NCBI RefSeq assembly: GCF_011764445.1
Contig: NZ_BLPG01000001.1
Span: forward strand, 310,001-374,000
Direction of reading: 5' to 3'
DNA length: 64,000 nucleotides
DNA from: Phytohabitans rumicis
GTDB taxonomy: Bacteria > Actinomycetota > Actinomycetes > Mycobacteriales > Micromonosporaceae
Shown: positions 1 through 10,600 of the stretch, one piece after another
Layout of the letters: the number at the start of each line of letters is the position of its first letter
Numbering within the stretch: position 1 is the stretch's first letter
Notes under the pieces: model-generated
Told to the model about the DNA's origin: nothing
The model's database searches: none
The model's input: the letters and a program-made list of their open reading frames with translations, nothing else
Program-made: the position numbers and the translations under genes

Positions 1-804
1 CTCTACCCCGGCGGACCCACCGGCGGCAACGGGGACCTGAGCCGCTTCCACGGCGTCCGCATCCCGTCGCGCTACCCCACCGACCCGTTCCTCGACGGCC
101 CCTACGCCTTCCTCAACAACATCAAGACCGGGCTGGTCATGATCCGGGACTCGGCCGACGAGTCCGCCTTCCTCATCAGCGGAACGGAACGCGCGCTGCT
201 CATCGCGTCCGGCCGCAGCGCGCCCGGGCTCATCCGGTACGCCAAGCGGCTCGCCGGCCGCTCCCGGCTCGACGTCGTCCTGACCGACGGCGACCCGGCC
301 AGCCTCGACGGCATCGGGCAGTTCGACGGCCAACCCCTGATGGCGCCCGCCGGCGTGCCCGTCCCGAGAAGACGGTCCGGTCCCGTCACGTACCTGCGCG
401 ACGGCGACCGGATCGGCATCGGCCGGGACCAGGCCCACCGCCGGGTGAGCCTGGAAGTGCACGCGTTGCCCGGACGCCGGACCGACTCGATCACCCTGCT
501 CGACCCGGTGTCCCGGGTGCTGTTCGCCGGCGACGCCCTGGGCATCCAGGGCACCCGCGGGTTGACGCTCGGCTCCTCCCGCGACGCGTTCCGCACCGCG
601 CTGGACGTGTGGCGGGCCAAGACGACCGGCCGCTACGACACCATCTACACGGCCCACAACCACCAATGGCTGACCCGCCCCGGGTACGTCGACTCCCTGT
701 GGGCCGCGACAACCGGCCAGCCGGTCACCTCTCCCCAGCCCGGCTACGACGCCTTCACCTCGGGCAGCGGCGAACTCCTCGCCTGGGTGTTCGTGCCGCA
801 CTGA
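1..804 (+). CDS. Metallo-beta-lactamase-fold hydrolase, C-terminal part
   Basis: The reading frame is open from the first base of the window, so the N-terminus lies to the left and the internal ATG at 139 is probably not the start. The visible 267 residues contain GDALGIQG, which fits the metal-binding Asp strand of the metallo-beta-lactamase fold, and TAHNHQW near the C-terminus, a likely final His ligand. The canonical HxHxDH motif is not in the visible part. The family hydrolyses esters, thioesters or lactams using one or two zinc ions; the substrate cannot be told. The gene ends 45 bp before an MFS transporter on the same strand, so the two may be co-transcribed. The fold assignment is fairly secure, the role is not. 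Confidence 0.7.
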   Translation, partial: LYPGGPTGGNGDLSRFHGVRIPSRYPTDPFLDGPYAFLNNIKTGLVMIRDSADESAFLISGTERALLIASGRSAPGLIRYAKRLAGRSRLDVVLTDGDPASLDGIGQFDGQPLMAPAGVPVPRRRSGPVTYLRDGDRIGIGRDQAHRRVSLEVHALPGRRTDSITLLDPVSRVLFAGDALGIQGTRGLTLGSSRDAFRTALDVWRAKTTGRYDTIYTAHNHQWLTRPGYVDSLWAATTGQPVTSPQPGYDAFTSGSGELLAWVFVPH

Positions 805-848
805 CTCGCTGGTCAGTCGACAGGGACGGATGCCGATATCGTTCCGGG

Positions 849-2033
849 GTGGGCATAGCGGGCGACCGGTGGCGGCTGACCGCGGCTACGGCGATGGGCG
901 CGATGGCGGTCTCGGCGCTGGTGCAGTACGGGGTGGCGGCGTTGGCGCCGTTCCTGGTCGCCGACATGGGACTGTCCCGGGCGGCGGTCGGTGGCCTGGT
1001 CACCGCGGCCTTCGCGGTCGCGGCCGGCGGATCCGTGGTGGCCGGGCATCTGGTCGACCTGCTCGGGGCGCGGATCGGACTGGTGCTGCTGTGCCTCGCC
1101 GTGGCCACCGGGCTGCTGGGGGCCGCCGCGGCCGGGACGTACGTCGTTCTGGCGGTGGCGGTCGCGGTGGCCGGGTTGGGGCAGGCGCTGGCGAACCCGG
1201 CGACCAACGTACTGGTCGCCGGGGCGACGCCGTCCGACCGGCGGGGCGCGGCGATCGGGGTGAAGCAGGCCGGCGTACAGGTGGCGGCGTTCGGTACCGG
1301 ATTGGTGCTGCCGGTGGTCGCGGCGGCCGGCGGGTGGCGGGCCGCGCTGGGCTGGACGGCGACGCTGCCGGCGGTCCTGCTGGTGGTGGTGTGGCGGCTG
1401 GTGCCGGCCCGCGGGCCGGGCCGCGGCGCGGGGCGGCGGCGGTGGTCGGCGCCGTCGCGGTGGCTGCGCTGGCTGGTGGCCTACTCGTTGCTGCTCGGCG
1501 CCGGGCTGTCGGCGGTGACCACCTACCTGTCGCTGTACGCGGTGCAGCGGCTCGGCCTCGCCGAGTGGACCGGTGGGATGGTGCTGGCGGCGCTCGGGGT
1601 CACCGGCCTGGTGTCGCGGGTGTTGTGGGGCCGGTGGGCCGATCGGCTGGCGGACCTGACGGTGGCGCTGGCCTGGCTGCCGGCCGCCGCGGTCGGCGCG
1701 GCGTCACTGCTCTGGGCATCCGGGCCGGTGTGGTCCGGATTGGTCTGGCTCGGCGCGGTCGGGGTCGGCGGCTCGGCCACCGCGGCGAACGCGATCTCGA
1801 TGCTGGCGGTGGTCCGGCGCGGCGGCCCGACGGGGCACGCGTCGGGCCTGGTGTCGGTCGGCTTCTTCGGCGGCTTCGTGGTGGGTCCCGCGCTGTTCGG
1901 GGTGGTGGCCGATCGGTCGGGGTACGGGTGGGCGTGGCTGGTCGTCGCGGTCTGCTTCGCCGGCGCGGCGCTGACCTCGCTGCGGATACGGGCCGTGAAC
2001 CGGCAGCCAGCGACCGTGGCCGCCGGAACATGA
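849..2033 (+). CDS. MFS transporter
   Basis: This is a 394-residue polytopic membrane protein with about twelve hydrophobic segments and a short cytoplasmic loop of Arg/Gly/Pro near the middle (about residues 180-200), as in the major facilitator superfamily. The loop sequence GHLVDLLGAR after the second helix matches the MFS motif-A position. The GTG at 849 is chosen because the hydrophobic N-terminal helix begins about ten residues later; the frame is open further upstream, but that sequence overlaps the preceding hydrolase and is Arg-rich shadow. The substrate is unknown. The gene is convergent with the SARP regulator, the two stops being only 5 bp apart. It could export a metabolite, but nothing in the sequence fixes this. 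Confidence 0.85.
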   Translation: MGIAGDRWRLTAATAMGAMAVSALVQYGVAALAPFLVADMGLSRAAVGGLVTAAFAVAAGGSVVAGHLVDLLGARIGLVLLCLAVATGLLGAAAAGTYVVLAVAVAVAGLGQALANPATNVLVAGATPSDRRGAAIGVKQAGVQVAAFGTGLVLPVVAAAGGWRAALGWTATLPAVLLVVVWRLVPARGPGRGAGRRRWSAPSRWLRWLVAYSLLLGAGLSAVTTYLSLYAVQRLGLAEWTGGMVLAALGVTGLVSRVLWGRWADRLADLTVALAWLPAAAVGAASLLWASGPVWSGLVWLGAVGVGGSATAANAISMLAVVRRGGPTGHASGLVSVGFFGGFVVGPALFGVVADRSGYGWAWLVVAVCFAGAALTSLRIRAVNRQPATVAAGT

Positions 2034-2038
2034 GCGGC

Positions 2039-5005
2039 TCAGTGCGGCTGTACGGCAAGTTCGGCCCGTTCGCGCGTGCCGCACCGCTCGAACGTCTCCA
2101 GCGCCCGTACCCGCAGCTCCCGGGCGGTGGCGTGGTCGCCGCGCCGCCGGTGCACCTCGGCCAGGTCGCGCTCGGCGCGGGCGCGAAACAGGTCCAAGCC
2201 CGACGCGGCCCAGCGCTGCCGCGCGGCGCGCAGGTGCCCGGCGGCCCGGTCGAGGTCGCCGCCGGCCAGGTACAACTCGCCGATCGTCCGATGCACCAGG
2301 GCTTCGCCGAAACGGTCGCCGAGGGCGGTGCAGACGGCGAGGGCCTCGCGCAGGGGGCGCTCGGCCAGGTCGCCCCGGCCCTGTCTGATGTGGACCTTCG
2401 CCAGGCTCTGCCGGCCGTACGCCAGGAGCAGTTCGTTCCCGATGCCGGCGAGCACGTCGACCGCCTCGACCGACAGTCGTTCGGCCTCGGCGAGCGCGCC
2501 GGCGGCCCGATGGGTGAGTCCTATCCCCCGCAGGGTCAGGCCCTCGCCGCGCCGGTTGCCGGCCGCCCGGTACCCGGCCAGCGCGCGGTCCAGCGCCGCC
2601 AGGGAGCCGGCGTAGTCGCCGACCTCCCGGTCGATGTAGCCCGTGCCGTAGGCGCATTTGGCGAGGCCCAGGCCGTCGTCGAGGCCGGTGTAGAGCTCGG
2701 CGGCGTCCGCGATCAGCCGCCGCGCCGGCCCGAACCGGCCCAGTTCGCGGTACGCGACGGCCATGCCGATCAGGCAGCCGGCTTGGCCGCGCTGGTCGCC
2801 TTCGGCCCGGAGCAGGGCGAGCGCGTGGCCGTAGTAGCCGGCGGCGTCGACCAGACGGTCCTGCTCGTATCGCAGGTGACCCAGTCCACGTAGGAGGATG
2901 GCCTCGCTGAGCCGGTCGCCGGCGGCTCGGGCGGCGTCGAGCGCGGCCTCGTGGGTACGCCACCACGCGTCGAAGCTGTTGCGCAGCCGGAACGAGGAGA
3001 ACAGCGCCGTGCTCAGCTCGCAGGCCAGCCGGTGCAGGCCGAGCTGGCTCGCCCGGGTGACCGTCTGCACCAGTACGGAGCTTTCCTGGTCGAGCCATGC
3101 CTGGGTGTCGTCCCGCAGCTCGCCGATGATGTCGAGCAGCAGTGCGCCGAGGCGTTCCACCGCCCGCCGCTGCTCCCGCGCCGGCTCTTCCGCGTCGGCG
3201 CGTTCGCGGGCGAACAGGCGGGTCAGCTCGTGGATGGCGTACCGCGGCTGGCCGTCGACGGCGACCCCGGTGGCGTCGACGACCAGGGCGTCGGTGAGCA
3301 GGTCGGCGACGTACTCGGCCTTGTCCGCGCCCACGTCGAGCAGCGGGGCGAGCAGCCACGGCGAGAACTGGGCCGGGCCGACCACACCGAGCCGGCGGAA
3401 GGCCAGCCGGACCGGGTCGGCCATGCTGCCGTAGCTCAGTTGCAGGCTGGCCCGCACCTCCAGATCCCCGGCCACCAACTCATCCAAACGCCGGTGCTCG
3501 TCGCGGAGCCGGCCGGCCAGCACACTCAGCGGCCACCGCCGCCGCAGGGCCAGCCGGGCACCGACCGTGCGGATCGCCAGCGGGAGCCCGCCGCACAGCC
3601 GGACGATCTCCTCGGCCGCGTCCGGCTCGGCCGCCACCCGGTCGTCCCCGACCAGCCGGGACAGCAGGCGCCGGGCGTCGTCCGGCGGCAGCACGTCCAG
3701 TGCCAGGTGGCACCGCGCCTCCAGGCCCAGCAGCGCGGTGCGGCTGGTGAGCAGCACCGCGCTGCCGGCGTGGGCCGGTAGCAGCGGCCGGATCTGCGCC
3801 TCCGAGCCGGCGTTGTCCAGCACGACGAGCACCCGGCGTCCGGCGGTGCGGCTGCGGAAGAGGGCGGCACGCTCCTCAATGGACTCGGGTAGCTGCGCCG
3901 CCGGTTCGCCGAGCGCGCGCAGGAACGCGCCGAGAACCTCGCGGGCCTCCGCCATCCCGGCTCCGGCTCCGCTTCCGGTTCCGCCGAACGCGGCGTACAG
4001 CTGGCCGTCCGGGAACGCGTCGCTCACCGCGTGGGCGACCGCGTTCGCCAGGGCGGTCTTGCCGCTGCCCGCCTTGCCGGTGATGGCGCAGCAGACCGGC
4101 CGGTCGCCGGTGGCCGCGGCCCGCAGCGCCGTGCTCAGCGCCGCCTCTTCCCGGTCGCGGGCGACCAGCTCGCCCGGCTGGGTCGGCAGCTGCCGGGGTG
4201 TCCGATCGGGAGCGCCGCGGGCGGCCGGCGGCTCGGCGGCGACCACCTCGCCGCCCGGTGCTGCGAGGTCCGGATCCTCCCGCAGGATCGCCTGGTGCAG
4301 CCGGCGCAGCTCCGTGCCGGGCTCCACGCCCAACTCCTCGCGCAGCAGCTGCCGGGCCCGGCGGTACGCCTCCAGCGCGTCGGCCTGCCGGCCCAGCCGG
4401 TACAGCACGAGCATCTGCTGCGCGCGCAGCGTCTCCCGCAGTGGGTACGCGGTCACCAGCGTGGCGAGCTCGGCAGCCAGCTCGGCCAGCCGCCCCAGCC
4501 GCAGCTCCGCCGCGACCCGCTCCTCGACGACGGTGAGCCGCAGCTCCTCCAGGCCGTGGGCCGCCTGTCGCAGGACCCCGCTGTTCAGGCCGTCCAGCGC
4601 CGGTCCTCGCCACATCGCCAGCGCCGACCGCAGCGTCTCGGCCGCCGGCCCGTACCGGCCACCGGCCGCCGCCGCGCGCCCGTCGGCGGCGAGCGCCTCG
4701 AACCGGGCCACGTCCACCGCCTCCGGCCCGACGTCGAACAGGTACCCGGGATGGCGCGTCACGATGACCCGCCGGCCACCGGTGTGCAGGCTGCGCCGCA
4801 GGTGCGACACGTACGACTGGACCAGCGCCGCGGCGGTCGCCGGCGGGGCATCGCCCCAGATCGCGTCCACCAGCGACGGCATCGACACGATCCGGTTGGC
4901 CCGCAGCAGGCCGGCCGCGAGGAGCGCCATCGGCTTGGTGGCGTTCAGCTCCAGCCGCTGGCCGTCCACCCAGACCTCGGGCGCCCCCAGGAGGCGGAAT
5001 TCCAT
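2039..5005 (-). CDS. SARP/AfsR-type transcriptional regulator with NB-ARC and TPR domains
   Basis: The 988-residue protein has the AfsR-type order: an N-terminal OmpR-like winged helix (about 1-95), a bacterial transcriptional activator domain (about 96-245, ending near EELGVEPGTELRRLHQ), an NB-ARC ATPase with Walker A ITGKAGSGKT (about 310-320) and Walker B VLVVLDNAG, and a long C-terminal run of TPR-like helical repeats (about 650-980). Such proteins activate nearby operons, often for secondary metabolism, and use ATP binding as a switch. The start ATG at 5005 follows GGGGGATCA, a usable ribosome binding site. The gene is divergent from the five-gene cluster starting at 5216, with 210 bp between them, so it is the obvious candidate regulator of that cluster. 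That link is inferred from position only. Confidence 0.92.
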   Translation of the reverse strand: MEFRLLGAPEVWVDGQRLELNATKPMALLAAGLLRANRIVSMPSLVDAIWGDAPPATAAALVQSYVSHLRRSLHTGGRRVIVTRHPGYLFDVGPEAVDVARFEALAADGRAAAAGGRYGPAAETLRSALAMWRGPALDGLNSGVLRQAAHGLEELRLTVVEERVAAELRLGRLAELAAELATLVTAYPLRETLRAQQMLVLYRLGRQADALEAYRRARQLLREELGVEPGTELRRLHQAILREDPDLAAPGGEVVAAEPPAARGAPDRTPRQLPTQPGELVARDREEAALSTALRAAATGDRPVCCAITGKAGSGKTALANAVAHAVSDAFPDGQLYAAFGGTGSGAGAGMAEAREVLGAFLRALGEPAAQLPESIEERAALFRSRTAGRRVLVVLDNAGSEAQIRPLLPAHAGSAVLLTSRTALLGLEARCHLALDVLPPDDARRLLSRLVGDDRVAAEPDAAEEIVRLCGGLPLAIRTVGARLALRRRWPLSVLAGRLRDEHRRLDELVAGDLEVRASLQLSYGSMADPVRLAFRRLGVVGPAQFSPWLLAPLLDVGADKAEYVADLLTDALVVDATGVAVDGQPRYAIHELTRLFARERADAEEPAREQRRAVERLGALLLDIIGELRDDTQAWLDQESSVLVQTVTRASQLGLHRLACELSTALFSSFRLRNSFDAWWRTHEAALDAARAAGDRLSEAILLRGLGHLRYEQDRLVDAAGYYGHALALLRAEGDQRGQAGCLIGMAVAYRELGRFGPARRLIADAAELYTGLDDGLGLAKCAYGTGYIDREVGDYAGSLAALDRALAGYRAAGNRRGEGLTLRGIGLTHRAAGALAEAERLSVEAVDVLAGIGNELLLAYGRQSLAKVHIRQGRGDLAERPLREALAVCTALGDRFGEALVHRTIGELYLAGGDLDRAAGHLRAARQRWAASGLDLFRARAERDLAEVHRRRGDHATARELRVRALETFERCGTRERAELAVQPH

Positions 5006-5049
5006 TGATCCCCCGTACGCAGTCGCGAGGCGACGGTAACGCCCGGCGA

Positions 5050-5066
5050 CTTCATTCCGGCTTCAT
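5050..5066. promoter_or_regulatory. Direct repeat with 11-bp period, possible SARP binding site
   Basis: The hexamer CTTCAT occurs at 5050-5055 and again at 5061-5066, an 11-bp period, in the divergent promoter region of the SARP gene and the phosphatase operon. SARP regulators are known to bind heptamer direct repeats spaced at one helical turn. The match is short and may be chance. Confidence 0.25.
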
Positions 5067-5145
5067 GACGAACGGACTTCCGCTTTCGGGTGGCGAGGGC
5101 CAAAGGCCGAAATGTACACGGCCAGCACATAGCGAAAAGGCGGCG

Positions 5146-5174
5146 TTGTACCGGCCGCGGCGAGGGCTTAGCGT
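5146..5174 (+). promoter_or_regulatory. Possible promoter of the five-gene cluster
   Basis: TTGTAC at 5146-5151 and TAGCGT at 5169-5174 are separated by 17 bp and lie about 40 bp before the GTG start at 5216. The -10 resembles common actinomycete TAGnnT elements; the -35 matches only in TTG. Confidence 0.3.
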
Positions 5175-5215
5175 GATCCGGCGGTCTGGCATCTCACCAG
5201 GCGTTTGGGGGCACT

Positions 5216-7618
5216 GTGGCTTTCGTCCCGCTCGCGCAGAGGCTCTCCGGAAACGCGATTCCGCTCGTGCTCGCCGGCCCGATCCTTCGGCACGTCGCCG
5301 CCGACCAGGTCACCGTCTTCGTCGCGTTGCGCGAGGCCCGCACCGTCACCCTGAAGGTGTACGCCGGCACCGGCGGCATTCGCACGACGGTGTTCGAGGG
5401 AAGCCGGGCGACCGTCCCGCTCGGGAGCAGCCTGCACGTCGTCGCCGTCACCGCCGCGAGCTCCCCGCCGGTGGCGAAGCTGGTCCCCGAGACCACCTAC
5501 TACTACGACTTGGACCTCGGCGGCGGGCTGACGCTCGCGTCCGCGGGGGTCCTCGCTCTGGCGGCGACCACGAACCCGCTCGCCCTTCCCGGCGCCGACC
5601 TGCCGAGCTTCTCGCTCGCGCCCGCCGCGCTCGACCAGGTACGGCTGGTGCACGCGAGCTGCCGCAAGCCGCACGGCGAGTCGATCGACGCGCTCACCGC
5701 GCTCGACGACATGATCGCCGAGGCCGGCACCGACGCGACCACGCCCGCGTTCGCGCGGGCCCGCCCGCACCAGCTCTTCCTGACCGGCGACCAGATCTAC
5801 GCCGACGACGTGGCCGACGTGCTGCTCTACCTGCTGGTGGACGCGGCCTCGGCGCTGCTGGGTTGGCAGGAGACGCTGCCCGGCTCGAACGCGGCACTGC
5901 TCACACCGGGTGCGCGGGCCTCGCTCACGCTCGCCGCCGGCCTGACCTCCGGGATCCCGACGGCCGGCTACCCCAAGAGCCACCTGATGCGCTTCGGGGA
6001 GTTCGCGGCGATGTATCTGTTCGCGTGGTCGCCGGTGCTGTGGCCGGCAGACCTGCCGACGGACGCGGACGTGGGCACGGCGACCAACCTGACGGCGCTC
6101 GGGCGCGAACGGGCGCGGATCGCCTCGTTCCGGACCACGTTGCCGGTGGTGCGCCGGGTCCTCGCCAACGTGCCGACCTACATGGTCTTCGACGACCACG
6201 AGATCACCGACGACTGGTACATGAACCGCCGTTGGGTGGGGCCGGAACAGGCGGCCCGGCGGCCCACGGGCGGGCTGCTCGACAAGCCGCTCGGCCGGCG
6301 CGTGGTGCAGAACGGGCTGCTGGCGTACGCGCTGTTCCAGGCGTGGGGAAGCACGCCCGAGCAGTTCGCCGCGACGGGCACCGCGGGTGAGCCGGGCCGG
6401 GCGCTGCTGGCGGCCGCCACCAGTTGGCGCGGGACGAGCGGCGACGCCCACGACACCGCGATCGCCACCCGCGTCGGCCTGCCGCCCGCCGCGCTCGCGG
6501 CCAACGCCACCGCGCTGACCAGGCCGGCGGGCGCGCTGCGCTGGCACTACCGGGTCGCGCCGGCCGGTGGACGCTACGAGGTGCTCGCCCTGGACTGCCG
6601 GACCGCCCGCGCGTACCCGGTCGGCGCGGACACCCGCGCGGCCGGGCTGCTCAGCACCGCCGCGATCGCCGAGCAGGTGACCAACCAGCCCGACGACCCG
6701 AACCTGCGCGTCACCATCGTGATCGCCCAGACGCCGGTGCTGGGACTGCCGTTCATCGAGGACAAGCAGCGGGCCGCGACCGGCGACGACGTCTGGGCGA
6801 ACGACGTGGAGGCGTGGAGCCTCAACGAGGACGCCTACCAGCGGCTGCTCGGCGCCCTGGCGATCCGGCGCCGGCGGGTCGTGGTGCTGTCCGGCGACGT
6901 CCACTACACGTTCGCCGCGCGCATGACGTACTGGGCGACGCGCCCGTACGGGCAGGCACAGCAGGCGGCGCCGATCGCCGCCGCCATCGTCCAGATGAAC
7001 TCCAGCGCGTTGAAGAACCAGACCTCCGACGCGTTGTTCGCCGACACCATCCGCCTGCACACCGGCGGATACAACCAGTTCTTCGTCCAGAACGTCGGCC
7101 GGCGGCTCGATCTGGTCTGCTGGGCGACGCCGCAGACCAGCAACCTCGAGGTCGGCGGCGGCGGACGGCCGATCAGCGCCAGCCGCTGGCCACCCGGCTG
7201 GAACGGCACGCCCGCGGTGGTCGACCTCGCCCGGATGCCCAGCGGCAGCCACGTCGCGGTCCAGCCGGAGTGGCGTTACCGCGTCGAGTACCTGCGCGGT
7301 GAGAAACCGGCTCCGGGCCAGGACACGCCGATGCCCACCCTGACGAACCTGCCCGCCGACGCGGCGGCTCGGACCACGGCGGTGGCCGGCGTGCACGCCG
7401 CGTACAACGCGAACCTCCGCAACGACGAGGGTCGCGACATCGTCGGGCGCAACAACGTCGGGGAGCTGCGGATCGAGCTGGACGGCGCCGGCGTGCCCCT
7501 GCGGGTGGTCCAGCGGAGCTGGTGGCGGTTCCGCGACGAGGTGACCCCGGAGGCGACGACCACGTTCACGGTCGGGCTCGACCCGGCGACCCCGACGGCG
7601 CCGGGGCCGCTGCCATGA
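5216..7618 (+). CDS. PhoD-like metallophosphatase (alkaline phosphatase D family)
   Basis: The 800-residue protein starts at a GTG preceded by a run of G (ribosome binding site). After an all-beta N-terminal domain (about 1-125, fibronectin-like position in PhoD enzymes) come the metallophosphatase motifs: GDQIYADD near residue 190, DDHEITDDW near 326 and LSGDVHYTF near 560, with RLVHASCRK before them. These supply the Asp, Asn/His and His metal ligands of PhoD-type phosphodiesterases or phosphatases. It lacks the twin-arginine signal peptide that classical PhoD carries, so it probably acts in the cytoplasm. It is the first gene of a run in which the next start overlaps this stop (ATGA at 7615-7618), indicating translational coupling to the DUF6603-like gene. 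Substrate is unknown. Confidence 0.85.
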   Translation: MAFVPLAQRLSGNAIPLVLAGPILRHVAADQVTVFVALREARTVTLKVYAGTGGIRTTVFEGSRATVPLGSSLHVVAVTAASSPPVAKLVPETTYYYDLDLGGGLTLASAGVLALAATTNPLALPGADLPSFSLAPAALDQVRLVHASCRKPHGESIDALTALDDMIAEAGTDATTPAFARARPHQLFLTGDQIYADDVADVLLYLLVDAASALLGWQETLPGSNAALLTPGARASLTLAAGLTSGIPTAGYPKSHLMRFGEFAAMYLFAWSPVLWPADLPTDADVGTATNLTALGRERARIASFRTTLPVVRRVLANVPTYMVFDDHEITDDWYMNRRWVGPEQAARRPTGGLLDKPLGRRVVQNGLLAYALFQAWGSTPEQFAATGTAGEPGRALLAAATSWRGTSGDAHDTAIATRVGLPPAALAANATALTRPAGALRWHYRVAPAGGRYEVLALDCRTARAYPVGADTRAAGLLSTAAIAEQVTNQPDDPNLRVTIVIAQTPVLGLPFIEDKQRAATGDDVWANDVEAWSLNEDAYQRLLGALAIRRRRVVVLSGDVHYTFAARMTYWATRPYGQAQQAAPIAAAIVQMNSSALKNQTSDALFADTIRLHTGGYNQFFVQNVGRRLDLVCWATPQTSNLEVGGGGRPISASRWPPGWNGTPAVVDLARMPSGSHVAVQPEWRYRVEYLRGEKPAPGQDTPMPTLTNLPADAAARTTAVAGVHAAYNANLRNDEGRDIVGRNNVGELRIELDGAGVPLRVVQRSWWRFRDEVTPEATTTFTVGLDPATPTAPGPLP

Positions 7619-10600
7619 GCGGCAACCTCGGCGAGGTGCTCGTCGCGGAGCTGCGGCTGCTGCTCGCGCCGCTGGCCGACGCCATCGACGACGACCTCGC
7701 CCTCGAACGGCTCTTCTACGACCTGGGTCTGGACCTCGGCGGGCTCACCGCGTTCCCCATCGGGGAGCTCGCCCAGCTCGGCCAGGCGGTCCAGACGGCG
7801 CTGGACGCCCTGGACCAGATCCCGCTGCCGCCCGACGGCCTGGACGACCTGGCGCCGGTGCTGGAGGCGACCGCCGCCATCCCCGCCGCGGTCGAGGCGA
7901 TCGGCGAGATCGCCGGCGCGTTCCCGGCCGGGATCGATCCGCCGCTGGACCCGGTCCAGCTGGTCACCGACGCGCTCAACCTGATCGTGCTGCGCTACCT
8001 CGAACGCCGCGCGCGGTTCGCGCTGCCGCTGCTGGCGCTGCTCGGCGTCGTGCGGGCGCGCACCGACGCCGAACTTGCCCCGTACACGGTCGACGCGGAC
8101 ACCGGCCGGGTGCTGCGCTTCCCGCAGGCCACCCCGATCGTCGACTTCGCTCAGCTCGGCGCGCTGCTCAGCGACCCCGTCGACGCGCTGAAGCGGTCGT
8201 ACCTCGGCGACCAGGAGGCGGCGGCGCTGCTGCTGGCCGGCGAGCTGTTCCCCCGCCTCGACGATCTCGTCGCGCCGTTCGGCGGTGGCGTGTACGTGCT
8301 GGATCCGGCCGACCTGGACGCCGGCACGCTCGGCCCGGCCGGCGCGACGCTCGCCGGCGCCACCGCGATGCTGCTGGTACCGATCGGGCCGGACACGCAA
8401 CCGGGCGAGACGCTCGTCGGCGCGATCATCACGCTGTCCCCCGCCGACGCCGGCGGTCTGGGGCTGGTCATCACCCCGGTCGGCGCCCTCACGCTCAGCG
8501 TCGAGGCCGGCGGGTGGACGGTGACCAGCGAGATCCAGGCCACCGGCGGCACGATCGCGTTCAGCTTCTCCGAGGTCGTCGTCAGCGGGGCCGGTGCGGA
8601 GATCGGCGGGTCGCTGACGCTGGAGCGCGGCGGGGCGGCCGGCCCGGCGCTGCGGCTCGGCGGCGAGGACGGCACCCGCCTGGAGATCGGCACCGTCCGG
8701 CTGGGCGCCCACCTGCTGCTCGCCGCCGACGCACCGCCCGACGCCGGGTTCCTCGCCGAGGTCGGCGGCGCGGCGCTGGCGATCGCGGCGGGCGACGGCG
8801 ACGGCTTCCTGGGCAAGATCCTCCCGCCCGGCGGGATCGTCTGCGAGTTCGAGCTGGGCGTGGGCTACTCGACCCGGCGCGGCCTGTACTTCAAGGGCTC
8901 CGCGCGCCTACAGGTCCAGATCCCCGTGCACGTGAGCTTCTTCGGGATCATCGACCTGGAGACGATCGACCTGATCGTCGCCCTGGCCGGCGCCGCCGGC
9001 GATGGGCAGGACGAGCAGTTCCGGATCACGCTGACCGCCGCGGTGACCGCCGGCGCGCACCTCGGTCCGCTGGACGCCAGCGTCGAGCAGATCGGCGTGG
9101 ACTTCCACGTCACCTTCCCCGAGGGCGGCGGCAACGCCGGCCCGGCGAACCTGGCGGTCGGGTTCCACCCGCCGATCGGCGCGGGATTGGTGCTGGACGC
9201 CGGTCCGGTCACCGGCGGCGGCTACATCCTCGCCGACCACGCCAACGGTCGGTACGCGGGGATCCTCCAGCTGGAGATCGCCGACACCCTCTCGGTCACC
9301 GCGATCGGGCTGGTCGCCACCCGCATGCCCGACGGCCGGGAAGGGTTCTCCCTGCTGGTCATCATCGCGGTGGAGTTCCCGCCGATCCAGCTCGGCTACG
9401 GGTTCACGCTCAACGGCGTCGGTGGCCTGCTCGGCGTGAACCGCTCGATGGCGGTCGAGCCGCTGCGCAACGCCGCCCGCACCCGGGCGCTGGACTCCGT
9501 GCTCTTCCCGCCCGACCCGGTCGCCAACGCCACCAAGGTCATCCGCGACCTGGAGGCGATGTTCCCGGTCACCGAGGGCCAGTTCCTCATCGGACTGATG
9601 GTGGCGATCGGCTGGGGCAGCCCGACCCTGATCAAGGTGGAGCTCGGCATCATCCTCGAGCTGCCCAACCCGATCCGGATCGCGCTGGTCGGACGGGCCA
9701 CCATCGTGCTGCCGACGGAGGACGCCGCCGTCGTCGAGCTGCGCATCGCCGTCATCGGCATCCTCGACTTCGGCGCCAGCGAGCTGAGCGTCGACGCCAG
9801 CCTGTACGACTCGCGGGTCGCCGCGTTCGCGATCACCGGCGACTTCGCGGTCCGGCTCAACTACGGCGCCTCCCCCGCGTTCGCCCTCTCCGCCGGCGGC
9901 TTCAACCCGCGCTTCACGCCCCCGCCCGGCTTCCCCGCGCTGGGGCGGGTCGCGATCAGCCTCGCCACCAGCGACAACCCGCGCCTGCGCGTCGAGGCGT
10001 ACATGGCGCTCACCCCCACCAGCGTGCAGATGGGCGCCCGCCTGGAGGTGTACGCCGAAGTGGACCTCGGCGCGCTCGGCCTGTGGTCGGTGCTCGCCTT
10101 CATCGGCTTCGACGCGCTGGTCTACCTCGCACCGAAGTTCAGCTTCATCGTCGACGTCGCCGGCGGTGCGTCGATCCGCCGCAACGGCAAGGTCCTGTTC
10201 GGCGCCGAGCTGTCGCTCACGCTGTCCGGCCCCGAGCCGTGGCACGCGGTCGGGTACGCCGAGTTCGAGTTCCTGTGGGCCAAGCGGCGGATCGGCTTCG
10301 ACGAGACCATCGGTCAGGAGCCGCCACCGCCGTTCATCCCCGCCGCCGACCCGGTCGTGGACCTGATCGCCGCGCTCGGCGACGCCGGCAACTGGTCGGC
10401 GCAGCTGCCCCGCGGCGGGCCCGGCAACGTCACCGTGCGCGACCCCGGCGACGTCACCGGCGAGCTACTGGTCCACCCGCTGGGCGCGCTCGACGTCGCC
10501 CAGAAGGTCGTGCCGCTGAACGTACGCATCGACCGCTACGCGGAGGCGCCGGTCGCCGAGCAGTCGCGCACGCTCGCCGTCGCGGTCACGGTCGCGGGGC

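Noticed and set aside
830-2893. Long plus-strand frame of Gly/Arg/Ala across the MFS and SARP genes
   Set aside because: It is low-complexity shadow of two clear genes in other frames.
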